Of a stretch of DNA of 11,260 bases, positions 1-8,607 are shown one piece after another. The stretch is from assembly GCA_012274165.1 (NCBI GenBank), contig JAAPAA010000155.1, positions 1 through 11,260 on the forward strand. The letters run 5' to 3'. Both the position numbers and the translations under genes were made by a program. Numbering within the stretch: position 1 is the stretch's first letter; each line of letters begins with the position of its first letter. Under the pieces are notes generated by a model. That model was not told where the DNA came from, made no database searches, and saw nothing but the letters and a program-made list of their open reading frames with translations. The stretch is from Thiobacillaceae bacterium. Its GTDB lineage: Bacteria > Pseudomonadota > Gammaproteobacteria > Burkholderiales > Thiobacillaceae.

Positions 1-2
1 AT

Positions 3-1364
3 CCCGATGAAATGTTCGCGTTCCGCGATCAACTTCTCAAGGCCAACGAAGTCCGCAACATCGAAGTGGCGCTCCGCAACAAGGACGGCTCCGAGCAGCC
101 GGTCTTGATGTCGGCGCTGAATCTGGAATTGCACGGACAGCTGTGCTGCCTGTCTATCTCGCGCGGAATTTCCGACATCAAGATGACTCAGCGCGAGCTG
201 GTCGGCGCGCGCGAGGCTGCGCTGGCCGCGTCGCGCGCCAAGTCCGAGTTTCTCTCCAGCATGAGCCACGAACTGCGCACGCCGCTCAATGCCATCCTCG
301 GCTTCGCCCAGTTGCTGGAAGCGGGCTCACCCCCGCCAACGGCCACCCAGACTGAACGGCTGCAGCAGATCATCAAGGCAGGCTGGTATCTGCTGGACCT
401 GATCAACGAAATTCTCGATCTCGCGGTAATCGAGTCCGGCAAGCTGTCGCTGTCGCTGGAGCCGCTGTCGCTGTCCGACGTGCTGCTCGAAAGCCAGGCC
501 ATGATCGACCCACAGGCACAACAACGCGGCATCAATATCAGCTTCGCCAAAGTCGACCCCGCCTGGTTTGTCCATGCCGACCCCACACGGGTCAAGCAGG
601 TTCTGATCAACCTGCTTTCCAATGCGATCAAATACAACCGCGAACAGGGAATGGTCGAGGTGGCATGCACCGTGATCAGCCCGGAACGCGTCCGCATCAG
701 CATCAAGGACAGCGGGCCGGGCCTGCCCCCTGAAAAACTGGCGCAGCTGTTTCAGCCGTTCAACCGACTGGGGCAGGAAGCCGGCGCCGAGGAAGGAACG
801 GGCATCGGCCTGGTGGTCACCAAGCAACTGGTCGAACGGATGGGCGGCACGATCGGCGTGGAAAGCACCGTCGGCGTGGGCAGCGAGTTCTGGGTCGAAC
901 TGGTCCGCGACGTGATGCCCCGGCTTGCCACCGAACATACGATGGCCGCCGAGCTTGTGCCGCAAACGCCGGGAAACGCGGCGCTGCGCACCCTGCTCTA
1001 TGTGGAAGACAATCCGGCCAACCTGATGCTGGTCGAGCAGATCATCGAGTGTGTCCCGCATGTCCGCATGCTGAGCGCCTCCGATGCCACGCTCGGCATC
1101 GCGCTGGCGCGCGCCCATCTGCCGGAGGTGATCCTGATGGACATCAATCTGCCGGGCATCAGCGGCATCCAGGCACTGAAAATCCTGCGAGAAGATCCGG
1201 CCACGGCGCACATCCCGGTGCTTGCCATCAGTGCCAATGTCATGCCACGCGATATCCAGCAAGGCCTCGAGGCAGGATTCTTCCGTTATCTCACCAAGCC
1301 GATCAAGATCAACGAATTCATGCAAGCGCTGAACATGGCGCTGGAACGTGCGGTAGCAGGATAA
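3..1364 (+). CDS. Hybrid sensor histidine kinase/response regulator (5' end missing)
   Basis: The reading frame is open to the left edge, so the gene very probably begins upstream; the ATG at 12 is just an internal Met. Numbering from that Met, residues 1-55 look like the end of a PAS/PAC sensor domain. A short linker follows, then a HisKA domain whose H-box SHELRTPLNA carries the phosphoacceptor His86. The ATPase domain has an N-box (Asn204), a G1 box DSGPGLP (233-239) and a G2 box GTGIGL (262-267). A C-terminal receiver (about 327-446) has acidic residues Glu332/Asp333, phosphoacceptor Asp377 and Lys429, so phosphate could pass from His86 to Asp377. No output or Hpt domain follows, so the final target is unknown. 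No membrane segment is visible in the part present; the input domain lies outside the window. A c-di-GMP enzyme gene follows on the same strand after 288 bp and is a possible but unproven partner. Confidence 0.95.
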   Translation, partial: PDEMFAFRDQLLKANEVRNIEVALRNKDGSEQPVLMSALNLELHGQLCCLSISRGISDIKMTQRELVGAREAALAASRAKSEFLSSMSHELRTPLNAILGFAQLLEAGSPPPTATQTERLQQIIKAGWYLLDLINEILDLAVIESGKLSLSLEPLSLSDVLLESQAMIDPQAQQRGINISFAKVDPAWFVHADPTRVKQVLINLLSNAIKYNREQGMVEVACTVISPERVRISIKDSGPGLPPEKLAQLFQPFNRLGQEAGAEEGTGIGLVVTKQLVERMGGTIGVESTVGVGSEFWVELVRDVMPRLATEHTMAAELVPQTPGNAALRTLLYVEDNPANLMLVEQIIECVPHVRMLSASDATLGIALARAHLPEVILMDINLPGISGIQALKILREDPATAHIPVLAISANVMPRDIQQGLEAGFFRYLTKPIKINEFMQALNMALERAVAG

Positions 1365-1411
1365 GACACCAGTATTTCTGGCGGCCAGCTATTCCCGCCC
1401 GGATTGTCAGG

Positions 1412-1509
1412 GGCAGTTCCGATCAATGCCCTGAAGATCGCCCCATTGTTCGTGAACCTCATGACCCGCAATATGGGGCAATACCACCGTGGTCAGCGTC
1501 GGTATCAGC
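1412..1509 (+). pseudogene. Decayed fragment of an EAL domain
   Basis: This stretch aligns by eye with positions 2947-3044 inside the EAL domain of the next gene, at roughly 78% identity over 99 columns with one single-base gap in each copy. In one frame it reads PINALKIAPLFVN, against PINTLKIDQSFVN in the intact gene. The catalytic-region Lys-Ile-Asp has become Lys-Ile-Ala. The two gaps shift the frame, and no GGDEF domain or other EAL motif lies nearby. It looks like the leftover of a second, related gene that was mostly deleted, or a partial duplication that has decayed. A frame from TTG 1404 happens to stay open through this fragment into the downstream gene, which could mislead start prediction. 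Confidence 0.8.
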
Positions 1510-1652
1510 CCAGGTTATGTACGTCACCGTACCGACTGTTGTGGGCAACGCGCCTAGCCTTCTGTATTCCTCAACAACCGGGTAATGGAGGATGGTCGTG
1601 GTCAGAAATAATCAATACGGCGCGTCGGATCCCGTACAGGGAAAGCGCCGTC

Positions 1653-3224
1653 ATGGACGATAAAGTATCCGTTCCTGGCCGTGAGAAATTGGCCACGGCC
1701 CGGGAAGATGCCGTGGGTTTGCGCGAAAAGGCTGTCGACGTGCGCGAAGGGAGCGTCACCATGCGTGAGCGGGACATTCGCGCGGCAGAGATGACAGAGG
1801 GAACGTCCGACGATCAAATAGGCCTGTTGCGGCAAGCGAACGCCCAGCTGGTCATCGCAACCATTGATGCGCACAAGCTGGCCGAACAAGTCCAAACGGC
1901 ACATGCCGATCTGGATCATTTGGCCCACCACGATGTGCTCACCGATTTGCCCAATCGCATTCTGCTGAACGACCGGCTTGCCCAGGCCATTGCACTTGCT
2001 CACCGCCGAGGCAAACAGCTTGCGGTGATGTTCATGGACCTCGATCGATTCAAGCATATCAACGACTCGCTGGGGCATGCGGTGGGTGACCGACTGCTGC
2101 AGTCGGTGGCACAACGCCTGGTGGGGGGTGTGCGCCACTCGGACACCGTCAGTCGCCAGGGTGGAGATGAATTCGTGCTGCTGCTTCCCGATATCGAGCA
2201 TGCAGAAGACGTGGCGCTGTCTGCGCAAAAGATGCTCATGGCGCTCGCGCGCCCTCACGTCATCGACCGGCACGACCTGCACATCGGCGTGAGTATCGGC
2301 ATCAGCATCTACCCCGACGATGGCCAGGATGCGGAAACCCTGATCAAGCATGCGGACATCGCGATGTACCATGCCAAGGAAAGCGGACGCAACAATTACA
2401 AATTCTTCGAGCCGGACATGAATGCCCGGGCCGTCCAACGGCAATCGATCGAAGCCGGCCTGCGCCGCGCGCTGGAACGGCAGGAGTTCGTGTTGCACTA
2501 TCAGCCGAAAATCAATCTTCTCAGCGGTACGATCGTCGGCATTGAGGCGCTCGTCCGCTGGCAGCATCCGCAACGCGGGCTGCTGGAACCCGCACAGTTC
2601 GTGTCCATCGCCGAAGACAGCGGCTTGATCCTGCCGATTGGCCGATGGGTGCTGCGCGAAGCCTGCCTCCAGGCCCGCGCCTGGCAGGATGCGGGTTTGC
2701 CGCCGATCACCGTTGCCGTCAACACCTCCGCGCTCGAGTTTCGCGCCGGGGACTTTCTCGAATACGTATGCGCGGCCCTCGAGGCGTCGCGTCTGGAGCC
2801 GCGCTATCTGGAACTTGAGCTGACCGAAAGCGTCCTCATGCGGGATGCCGCCTCTGCCGATTCCGTTCTGCACGCGCTCGCAGATCTCGGCGTCAAGCTT
2901 GCCGTCGATGATTTCGGCACGGGCTATTCCAGCCTGAGTTATCTGCGGCAGTTTCCGATCAATACCCTGAAGATCGACCAGTCGTTCGTGAACCAGATAA
3001 CTCGCAACCCGGACGATGCCACCCTCGTCAGCGCCGTGATCAGCATGGGGAAAAGCCTCAAGCAACGCGTTATTGCGGAGGGCGTCGAGACAGCAGAACA
3101 GGCTGCTTTTCTGCTGGCCCAGCACTGCGACGAGGGTCAAGGCTACTTTTTCAGCCGTCCGGTGGGGGCAGAGGCGCTCGCTATCTTGCTGCAGACAGGC
3201 GTATCGCCCGCCCTTCCCCATTGA
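1653..3224 (+). CDS. GGDEF-EAL protein (diguanylate cyclase/c-di-GMP phosphodiesterase)
   Basis: A 523-residue protein that should make and/or break cyclic di-GMP in the cytoplasm. Residues 10-44 form five consecutive seven-residue units, each starting Arg-Glu, so the N-terminus is probably a coiled coil; no classical sensor or membrane segment is visible. The GGDEF motif is intact at 170-174. An RHSD product-inhibition site (RxxD, 161-164) lies exactly five residues before it. The EAL domain has EALVRW (298-303), Asn357, ELTES (389-393), DDFGTG (419-424), Lys440-Ile-Asp, AEGVET (475-480) and the QGYFFSRP end motif, all expected of an active phosphodiesterase. Both activities look possible; which one dominates cannot be read. 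ATG 1653 was chosen because the GGDEF family begins after a short N-terminus, an AGGGAAAG stretch lies upstream, and the longer frame from TTG 1404 runs through a decayed EAL fragment. Confidence 0.95.
   Translation: MDDKVSVPGREKLATAREDAVGLREKAVDVREGSVTMRERDIRAAEMTEGTSDDQIGLLRQANAQLVIATIDAHKLAEQVQTAHADLDHLAHHDVLTDLPNRILLNDRLAQAIALAHRRGKQLAVMFMDLDRFKHINDSLGHAVGDRLLQSVAQRLVGGVRHSDTVSRQGGDEFVLLLPDIEHAEDVALSAQKMLMALARPHVIDRHDLHIGVSIGISIYPDDGQDAETLIKHADIAMYHAKESGRNNYKFFEPDMNARAVQRQSIEAGLRRALERQEFVLHYQPKINLLSGTIVGIEALVRWQHPQRGLLEPAQFVSIAEDSGLILPIGRWVLREACLQARAWQDAGLPPITVAVNTSALEFRAGDFLEYVCAALEASRLEPRYLELELTESVLMRDAASADSVLHALADLGVKLAVDDFGTGYSSLSYLRQFPINTLKIDQSFVNQITRNPDDATLVSAVISMGKSLKQRVIAEGVETAEQAAFLLAQHCDEGQGYFFSRPVGAEALAILLQTGVSPALPH
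1680..1784 (+). repeat. Five in-frame heptad units (coiled coil)
   Basis: Residues 10-44 of the GGDEF-EAL protein are five back-to-back seven-residue units, each beginning Arg-Glu, for example REKLATA and REDAVGL. The units resemble each other at protein level but their DNA has diverged. A regular heptad of this kind is expected to form a dimeric coiled coil or signalling helix feeding the GGDEF domain, which works as a dimer. Confidence 0.8.
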
Positions 3225-3228
3225 CGGC

Positions 3229-3375
3229 CTAAGGAAACGCCGGCGCGGATGGGTCTGTTGTTGCATGTGTCCGCACCCTTGCGCCCATCATCGCGGCTTC
3301 GAGCAGTTGCACCTTGCCGGGGCCGAGTGCGATGTCGCCGCCAAGGATGGGGCGGAAAGCGAAGCGGGGATTCAG
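3229..3375 (-). pseudogene. Truncated remnant resembling a ModE-type winged-helix regulator
   Basis: On the minus strand, directly at the helicase stop, a frame reads LNPRFAFRPILGGDIALGPG and then KVQLLEA (about 3375-3295). From memory of the family, this resembles the N-terminus of ModE-like molybdate-responsive regulators, where a phrase such as ALGPGK..LLEAI leads into a TGSIS-AAAR helix. Here the likeness stops right after LLEA. Another 21 unrelated residues follow before a TAG stop at 3231-3229, leaving 48 codons where the domain alone would need about 100. There is no ATG: the first family-like codon is CTG (3375-3373), overlapping the helicase TGA, as if an ancestral ATGA overlap had lost its start. 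The frame also runs on open into the helicase gene as a shadow. Best read as a gene fragment; family assignment is by eye only. Confidence 0.5.
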
Positions 3376-6300
3376 GATGGGACCCGGTCGGCGCTGGGCA
3401 GCGGAGCCAGCAGGGCACGAATATCGGCTTCGCCGAATTTGGCGAGCGCGGCGCTGTCTTCCGACAGCACGCTGGCGGCGAGTTCGGCTTTTTTCTCCTG
3501 CAGAGCGAGGATTTTTTCTTCGATGCTGCCCGCCACCACCAGTTTGTAAACGAATACGTGTTTGGTCTGGCCGATGCGGTGCGCGCGGTCGGTGGCCTGG
3601 TTTTCCACCGCCGGATTCCACCACGGGTCGTAGTGGATGATGGTGTCGGCAGCGGTGAGGTTGAGGCCGACGCCGCCCGCTTTGAGGCTGATGAGAAACA
3701 CCGGCACGTCGCCTTCCTGGAAGTCGCGGATGACGCTTTCGCGGTCGATGGTGCTGCCGGTGAGGATGACGTATTTGATTTTTCGTGCGGCCAGCTCCAG
3801 CTCGATCAGCGCGAGCATCGAGGTGAACTGTGAGAACAGCAGCACCTTGCGGCCTTCGTCGAGCAGCTCCGGCAGGATGTCCATCAACAGGTCGAGCTTG
3901 GCGCGTTCCCTGACCTTTTGCGCGCCTGCGCTTTTGAGCAGGCGCGGGTCGCAGCACACCTGGCGCAGCTTGAGCAACGCATCGAGAATCACGATCTGGC
4001 TGCGGGCAAAGCCCTTTTGCGCGATGGTTTCGAGCACTTTGGCATCCATTGCACTGCGCACGGTTTCGTACAAATCGCGCTGGCCGCCGACGATTTCGGC
4101 GCTGCGCACGATGATGGTTTTGGGCGGCAGTTCCTTCGCCACGTCCTGCTTGCGGCGGCGCAAAATAAACGGCGCGATGCGTTTGGCCAAAATCCCGGCG
4201 CGGATGCTGTCGCCGTGTTTTTCGATCGGGGTGCGGAAGGTGCGGGTGAATTGCTTGCTGTCGCCCAGAAATCCCGGCAGCAGGAAATCGAACTGCGCCC
4301 ACAGTTCGCCCAGGTGGTTTTCCAGCGGCGTGCCGGTGAGACACAGGCGATGGCGGGCGCGGATGTCGCGCACGATTTTGGCAGCGCGGCTGCCAGCGTT
4401 TTTCACCGTTTGCGCTTCGTCCAGAATCAGCACATGCCAGTCGGTCTTGGCCAGTATGGTGTGGTCGCGCCACAGCAGCGGATAGGTGGTGAGCGCGATG
4501 TCGTGTTGCGCGATTTCGCTAAAGCGCCTGGCGCGGTCCTTGCCGTGCAGCGACAGCACGTTCAGGGCGGGTGCGAAGCGTTCGGCCTCGCGCTTCCAGT
4601 TGAAAATCAGCGAGGTGGGCAACACCACCAGCGCCGGGCGGTCGAGCCGCCCGGCCTGTTTTTCCAGCAGCAGATGCGCGAGTGTTTGTGCGGTTTTGCC
4701 CAGCCCCATGTCGTCGGCCAGAATGCCCGCCAGATGATGCTCACGCAGGTATTGCAGCCAGGCCAGCCCTTCGCGCTGGTAGGGGCGCAGTGCCAGCCCC
4801 AATCCCTTGGGCGGTTTGACCGGCTTGATGCCGCCCTGGTGTTGCAGTTGGCGTGCAAACTGAACCACCGCGTCGCCGCCGGTGTTCTTCCATTGCGGGT
4901 TGTCGGCCAGATCGGTCAAGCGTGGCGCGTCCAGCCGCGACACCTTGAGCGCGCCTTGCGGGCGCGTGTCGAACAGATCGATGAGGGTGCCCGCCAGCGG
5001 TTTCAAGCGTCCCGCCGGTGCGGTGAAACGCACGCCTTCCGGGGTGTGAAGGGTGATCATTTCGGCATCGCGAATGCGCGCCAGCTTGGCCGCATCCAGC
5101 CAGCGCGCATCGTGCTGGAACAGGTCGTATAACAGCGGCGCCAGCGGCAGGCGCTGGCCTTCCAGCACCACGCCGAGATTGAGCGACAGCCAGCCGTTGC
5201 CGTCGTCCTCAAAGTCCGCCTCCCAGGCATCGACCTCCAGCAGGAAATGGCGGAAGTTGCGCGGCACCTCAACCGTCCAGCCGTCGACGCGCAGTGCGGC
5301 CAAGCCTGTTGCGATGAATCCCGGCCAGGCGGATTCGCTGGCGAGCCCGAGCAGATGTTTGGGCGTTTTGTCCAAGGTCTGTGGCGGCACCGGCTTGAAG
5401 CCCAGGGTGTCGAGCCGCTTGATGCAGGCGGCTTCGCGCGCGGTATCGCGCTTGACCCGCACCGCTTCGCCGCTGGGCGTGGTGACAAATTCCGTGGGAT
5501 CGTCCGCCATGAAACTGAAGCTGTCGTATTGAAATTGCAGCGTGGCGAAATCGAACAGCACCGTGAAATAGCTGTGGCCGTAGTCGCGGTAGCGGTTCAT
5601 GCCATAGCTTGCCAGCGTGCCCAACGTCAACCTGGGCTGCGGCGCGGCGTCGATCACGCGCAGGCTGGACGTCGTCTGCGGGCGCGGCAACTCCGGCGCA
5701 AGTTCGGCCAGCGCACCCGACACCAGTGGCACATCCAGCGCAGACAGAGGCGGCAGCGCAAACAGATGGGCAAGCTGTTCGGGTGAATACGGCACATCGA
5801 GCAGCCCCAGCTCGCCGCGCGCGCCATCGACATACCAGGTCTGTTTGAGCGTCAGCACCTGATCGGCCGGCGGGGTGGCGACCAGCTCGGCGAGGATACG
5901 ATGATTGCTGTCGGCTGGCCATTGCAGGATGGCCGGGCGCGTGGGCGCGGCGGCGAGCGGCTTCAACGCTTCACCTGCATAAAACAGCCGGCCGCTGGCC
6001 AGCATGCGTTGCAGCACCAGCTCGCCCTTGTCGCCTGCCAACGGAAAACTGTCGATATAGGCATGGCGGTCGCGCTGTCCCCACAGCAGCGGCAGGATGG
6101 TCAGGTCGTCTTCCGACACAAACGACGGCGGGTTGGTGATGGCGCGCTCGACGTTATTCCAGTCGTCCAGCTTCAACGGCCGCCCTTGATCGTCCAGCCG
6201 CGCCTTGAAGAAGGTGACGCGCAGGCTGCCATCGGTGCGCGGTGTCAGGCAGTAGAGCAGGGTGTCGCGTTTGGGCGGAGCTTTGGCGGGTTTGGCCGGC

Positions 6301-6656
6301 CTGGCTTCGGTCAGCGTGCGGCGAAATTCCTTCAGCCAGGTCAGCACATCCGGGTTGATTTTTGTCGGCTGCTTGTTTTGTTGCAGCCAGGCCAGCAAAG
6401 CCGCCGCGGTGTGTTTGCAATGCCATTGAACCGGGCAGGTGCAATGCGGCGAGATCACGATGTTGCCAGCGAGATTGCTGCTGAAACGGATTTTGACCTG
6501 ATAGGGTTTGGGTGCGCTGCCGAGCACAAACGCGGACAGCACCGGCGGCTCGGCACTCAGGCGGGTGACGGAGCGGATATAGGTTTTCGCCTTGATCAAA
6601 TCGCGTGCGCCAAACCAGCGCAGGACATCGGCTTCGGTAAACGAGGGGAGGGGCAT
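3372..6656 (-). CDS. SWIM zinc-finger SNF2-family helicase/ATPase
   Basis: A 1094-residue Swi2/Snf2-type, double-stranded-DNA-tracking ATPase of superfamily 2, expected in the cytoplasm on the nucleoid. An N-terminal SWIM zinc-finger motif (CxCx5CxH: Cys72, Cys74, Cys80, His82) is likely to bind nucleic acid or protein. A long, poorly recognised middle section follows. The ATPase core has motif I DDMGLGKT (648-655, Lys654), a DEAQ box (746-749) and motif III LTGTPLEN. The second lobe carries the GGVGLNL, DPWWNP and QATDRAHRIGQ motifs (motif VI near 1020-1030). All core motifs are intact and the length fits bacterial SWIM-SNF2 proteins. No partner gene is adjacent and its DNA task is unknown; relatives are tied to transcription recycling or DNA repair only loosely. 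The ATG at 6656 lacks a good ribosome binding site, but the N-terminus (SFTEADVLRWFGARDL) looks natural for the family. Confidence 0.96.
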   Translation of the reverse strand: MPLPSFTEADVLRWFGARDLIKAKTYIRSVTRLSAEPPVLSAFVLGSAPKPYQVKIRFSSNLAGNIVISPHCTCPVQWHCKHTAAALLAWLQQNKQPTKINPDVLTWLKEFRRTLTEARPAKPAKAPPKRDTLLYCLTPRTDGSLRVTFFKARLDDQGRPLKLDDWNNVERAITNPPSFVSEDDLTILPLLWGQRDRHAYIDSFPLAGDKGELVLQRMLASGRLFYAGEALKPLAAAPTRPAILQWPADSNHRILAELVATPPADQVLTLKQTWYVDGARGELGLLDVPYSPEQLAHLFALPPLSALDVPLVSGALAELAPELPRPQTTSSLRVIDAAPQPRLTLGTLASYGMNRYRDYGHSYFTVLFDFATLQFQYDSFSFMADDPTEFVTTPSGEAVRVKRDTAREAACIKRLDTLGFKPVPPQTLDKTPKHLLGLASESAWPGFIATGLAALRVDGWTVEVPRNFRHFLLEVDAWEADFEDDGNGWLSLNLGVVLEGQRLPLAPLLYDLFQHDARWLDAAKLARIRDAEMITLHTPEGVRFTAPAGRLKPLAGTLIDLFDTRPQGALKVSRLDAPRLTDLADNPQWKNTGGDAVVQFARQLQHQGGIKPVKPPKGLGLALRPYQREGLAWLQYLREHHLAGILADDMGLGKTAQTLAHLLLEKQAGRLDRPALVVLPTSLIFNWKREAERFAPALNVLSLHGKDRARRFSEIAQHDIALTTYPLLWRDHTILAKTDWHVLILDEAQTVKNAGSRAAKIVRDIRARHRLCLTGTPLENHLGELWAQFDFLLPGFLGDSKQFTRTFRTPIEKHGDSIRAGILAKRIAPFILRRRKQDVAKELPPKTIIVRSAEIVGGQRDLYETVRSAMDAKVLETIAQKGFARSQIVILDALLKLRQVCCDPRLLKSAGAQKVRERAKLDLLMDILPELLDEGRKVLLFSQFTSMLALIELELAARKIKYVILTGSTIDRESVIRDFQEGDVPVFLISLKAGGVGLNLTAADTIIHYDPWWNPAVENQATDRAHRIGQTKHVFVYKLVVAGSIEEKILALQEKKAELAASVLSEDSAALAKFGEADIRALLAPLPSADRVPS

Positions 6657-7006
6657 GAAGAAATCGGGAAAGCGATGGGCGAAGTTTACCCGCCGTTGGT
6701 TAGATGAAGCGTGCAGCGTCCAGACTGGAATCGGAGCCTGACTGGCTGCGTGGCAACCACTTCAGCACCCAATGGGTCAATGCCCATGAGCCAGGCTGGC
6801 AAAACACTGGCGGGTCATGGTTCATGAAACTTGCCGGTCAGCCGCAGGCGCAATCCAGCGATGTTCTGGATAGCCGGCGCAGCACATATTTTTGGGTTTG
6901 CCATGCCTTGCCCGGTCAGGGTTTTGCCCAACAATGAATTCGCTGAGGCGCTAGGTTGGATCGCAGCGGCCTAAGCACTGATAGACGATGGTCTCGGGCC
7001 GCTGAA
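6657..7006. other. 350-bp intergenic stretch, no convincing gene
   Basis: This lies between the helicase start and the ClC stop, so it should hold the helicase promoter on the minus strand. A 77-codon frame at 6704-6937 (+) has no ribosome binding site and no recognisable motif, so it is not called. A perfect 8-bp inverted repeat CAGCGGCC/GGCCGCTG (6964-6971 and 6997-7004, 25-nt loop) sits right after the ClC stop. It could help end the clc transcript but has no T-run. No clear sigma-70 promoter, RNA gene or mobile-element end was seen. Confidence 0.5.
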
Positions 7007-8359
7007 TCATTTGCCCGCAGGTGGATTGACGCTCACTGGCCGGACCCGCTCGAGGTAATTGCTCGCCAGCGCTTTGTAAAGCGGGCGCGGGCAAATCATG
7101 CGGGATAACGCGGTCGCGAGCAGGGTAACCAGCATCAGCGGCACTACCATATCGTGGTTGTCGGTCATTTCCATCACGATGACAAACGCGGTGATCGGCG
7201 CCTGCACCACGCCGGCGAAATATGCCGCCATGCCGATCACGACCAGGGCGCCGGGATCTGCCTGAGTGACCAGATTGGCAACCGCATGACCGATCCCCGC
7301 GCCAGCCGACAGGCTGGGCGCGAACAAGCCGCCGGGGATGCCGCTGATGAACGACACGAAGGTCGCGAGCATCTTCCACAGGCCGTAACCTGCGGATACC
7401 TCGCCCGAGCCTTCGAGCAGTTGCCGGGCTTCCGCGTAGCCAGTGCCGTAGACGGCGTTGCCGGATGCCAGCCCGATTAGCGCGAGCAGAAAGCCGCATA
7501 CTGCGGCGAAATACACTGGATGGGTCCGCATGAACACGCCGGCCCGGCCCGGCAGGCCACGCGCCGAGAAAGCCAGAAGCAGGCGGCTGAATCCGCCACC
7601 CAGCACGCCTCCCGCCAAGCCGCACAGCAACACGCCCAGCCAGCCGGATGCGCCGCTGAGCGTGTCATGAGTCGAACCAAAATAGGTGTAATTGCCCTGC
7701 ACGTAGACCGCAGCCAAACCCGCGATGATCACTGCCGTCATCAGCGTGCCACTGGAGCGTTCTTCGAAAGAACGGGCCATCTCTTCGATGGCGAATACGA
7801 TCCCCGCCAGCGGCGTATTGAATGCCGCTGCCACCCCCGCGCCGCCGCCGGCGATGATCAGGCCGCGCTCCATCAGATGTCGGGGAAAGCGGACCAGCCG
7901 GCTCAGGTTGTAGAGGAGTGCCGCGCCCACCTGGACCGTCGGACCTTCCCGCCCTACGCTGGCACCGCCCGCCAGGCCCACGCAGGTCAGCAGCATCTTG
8001 GCCACAGCCAGGCGCAAGGACAGTACCCGGTCGCGCCCCGGACCATCAGGCATACGGATGGTGGCAATGGTCTGTGGGATGCCACTCCCCTCAGCACCCT
8101 TGAAATAGCGCTGGGTCAGTGCTGCCACGCCTGCCAGCGTCAACGGCGTGATCAACAACGGCAGCAAGGGCGACACGGCAAGCACATGGCCAAACAGCAC
8201 GTGGGCGTAATCGCTGGCAAGCGCAAAAGCCGTCGCGGCCAGTCCTACACCAACTGCGCCTCCCCAGAAGAGCATGTGGCGCAGCCACAACCGGGCCGAG
8301 AGCAGGCCAACGCGGTGGCGTTTCTGAACGTAGGGGAGTCGGGGGCGCGGCCAAGCCAT
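7007..8359 (-). CDS. ClC-family chloride channel/antiporter
   Basis: A 450-residue polytopic inner-membrane protein of the ClC family. Signature motifs appear in order: GSGIP (91-95, the central chloride-binding Ser), GREGP (136-140), FNTPLAG followed by Glu192-Glu193, GLFAP (344-348) and a late Tyr428 in PRPLY. Glu138 matches the gating glutamate and Glu193 the internal proton glutamate of E. coli ClC-ec1, with the same 55-residue spacing between them. By family knowledge this set points to a Cl-/H+ exchanger rather than a passive channel. There is no C-terminal CBS domain. ATG 8359 was chosen because it gives a normal-length family N-terminus; an in-frame ATG at 8431 would add 24 residues. 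Neither start has a strong ribosome binding site. The gene is divergent from the nitrate cluster and no functional link to it is evident. Confidence 0.95.
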   Translation of the reverse strand: MAWPRPRLPYVQKRHRVGLLSARLWLRHMLFWGGAVGVGLAATAFALASDYAHVLFGHVLAVSPLLPLLITPLTLAGVAALTQRYFKGAEGSGIPQTIATIRMPDGPGRDRVLSLRLAVAKMLLTCVGLAGGASVGREGPTVQVGAALLYNLSRLVRFPRHLMERGLIIAGGGAGVAAAFNTPLAGIVFAIEEMARSFEERSSGTLMTAVIIAGLAAVYVQGNYTYFGSTHDTLSGASGWLGVLLCGLAGGVLGGGFSRLLLAFSARGLPGRAGVFMRTHPVYFAAVCGFLLALIGLASGNAVYGTGYAEARQLLEGSGEVSAGYGLWKMLATFVSFISGIPGGLFAPSLSAGAGIGHAVANLVTQADPGALVVIGMAAYFAGVVQAPITAFVIVMEMTDNHDMVVPLMLVTLLATALSRMICPRPLYKALASNYLERVRPVSVNPPAGK

Positions 8360-8505
8360 GATGGCCCAATCGTACCTGCTTGGGCGCGCACGTGTCACAG
8401 CTTTAATGCGCGTATCAAAACTCGCCACCATGCAATTTCATGGCTGTGGGAACGGCCGGTCACCCTGGGTTTCTACGTCCGATGTGCCTTGGCCGTGCCC
8501 TGTTT

Positions 8506-8533
8506 TGCACCCACCCCCCACTGTGCTGCACCA
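8506..8533 (+). promoter_or_regulatory. Candidate NtrC half-sites upstream of nasT
   Basis: TGCACCC (8506-8512) and TGCACCA (8527-8533) resemble half-sites of the NtrC enhancer. They lie about 100-130 bp before the predicted sigma-54 start, a usual enhancer distance. They are in the same orientation rather than forming the expected GCAC-N7-GTGC dyad, so this is a weak call. Confidence 0.3.
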
Positions 8534-8576
8534 AAGCGACCAGTCCGGCACGTCAATTTTCACCTGTAAAAATTCT

Positions 8577-8589
8577 TAAATTATTGATT
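8577..8589 (-). promoter_or_regulatory. IHF binding site (perfect consensus)
   Basis: On the minus strand this reads AATCAATAATTTA, an exact match to the IHF consensus WATCAANNNNTTR. It lies in an AT-rich island 20 bp before the -24 element of the sigma-54 promoter, between that promoter and the possible enhancer half-sites. That is the classic place for IHF to bend DNA and bring an activator to sigma-54 polymerase. Confidence 0.6.
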
Positions 8590-8607
8590 ATTAGGCAACT
8601 AATAATC

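Noticed and set aside
1404..1652. N-terminal extension of the GGDEF-EAL protein from a TTG start
   Set aside because: The extension has no ribosome site and includes a decayed, frame-shifted EAL fragment; ATG 1653 leads directly into the heptad region.
1602..3266. Long minus-strand open frame (554 codons) opposite the GGDEF-EAL gene
   Set aside because: It is antisense to a gene with all catalytic motifs and has no domain-like sequence; GC-rich coding DNA often gives such shadows.
6704..6937. 77-codon plus-strand frame in the gap before the helicase
   Set aside because: No ribosome binding site, no motif I recognise and unremarkable composition.
6964..7004. Inverted repeat CAGCGGCC/GGCCGCTG as a clc terminator
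   Set aside because: The loop is 25 nt and no T-run follows on the minus strand, so it is mentioned only as a feature of the gap.
7520..8569. Plus-strand frame of 349 codons opposite the ClC gene
   Set aside because: Rich in Gln/His/Arg shadow composition, no domain, and it covers the clearly real antiporter gene.
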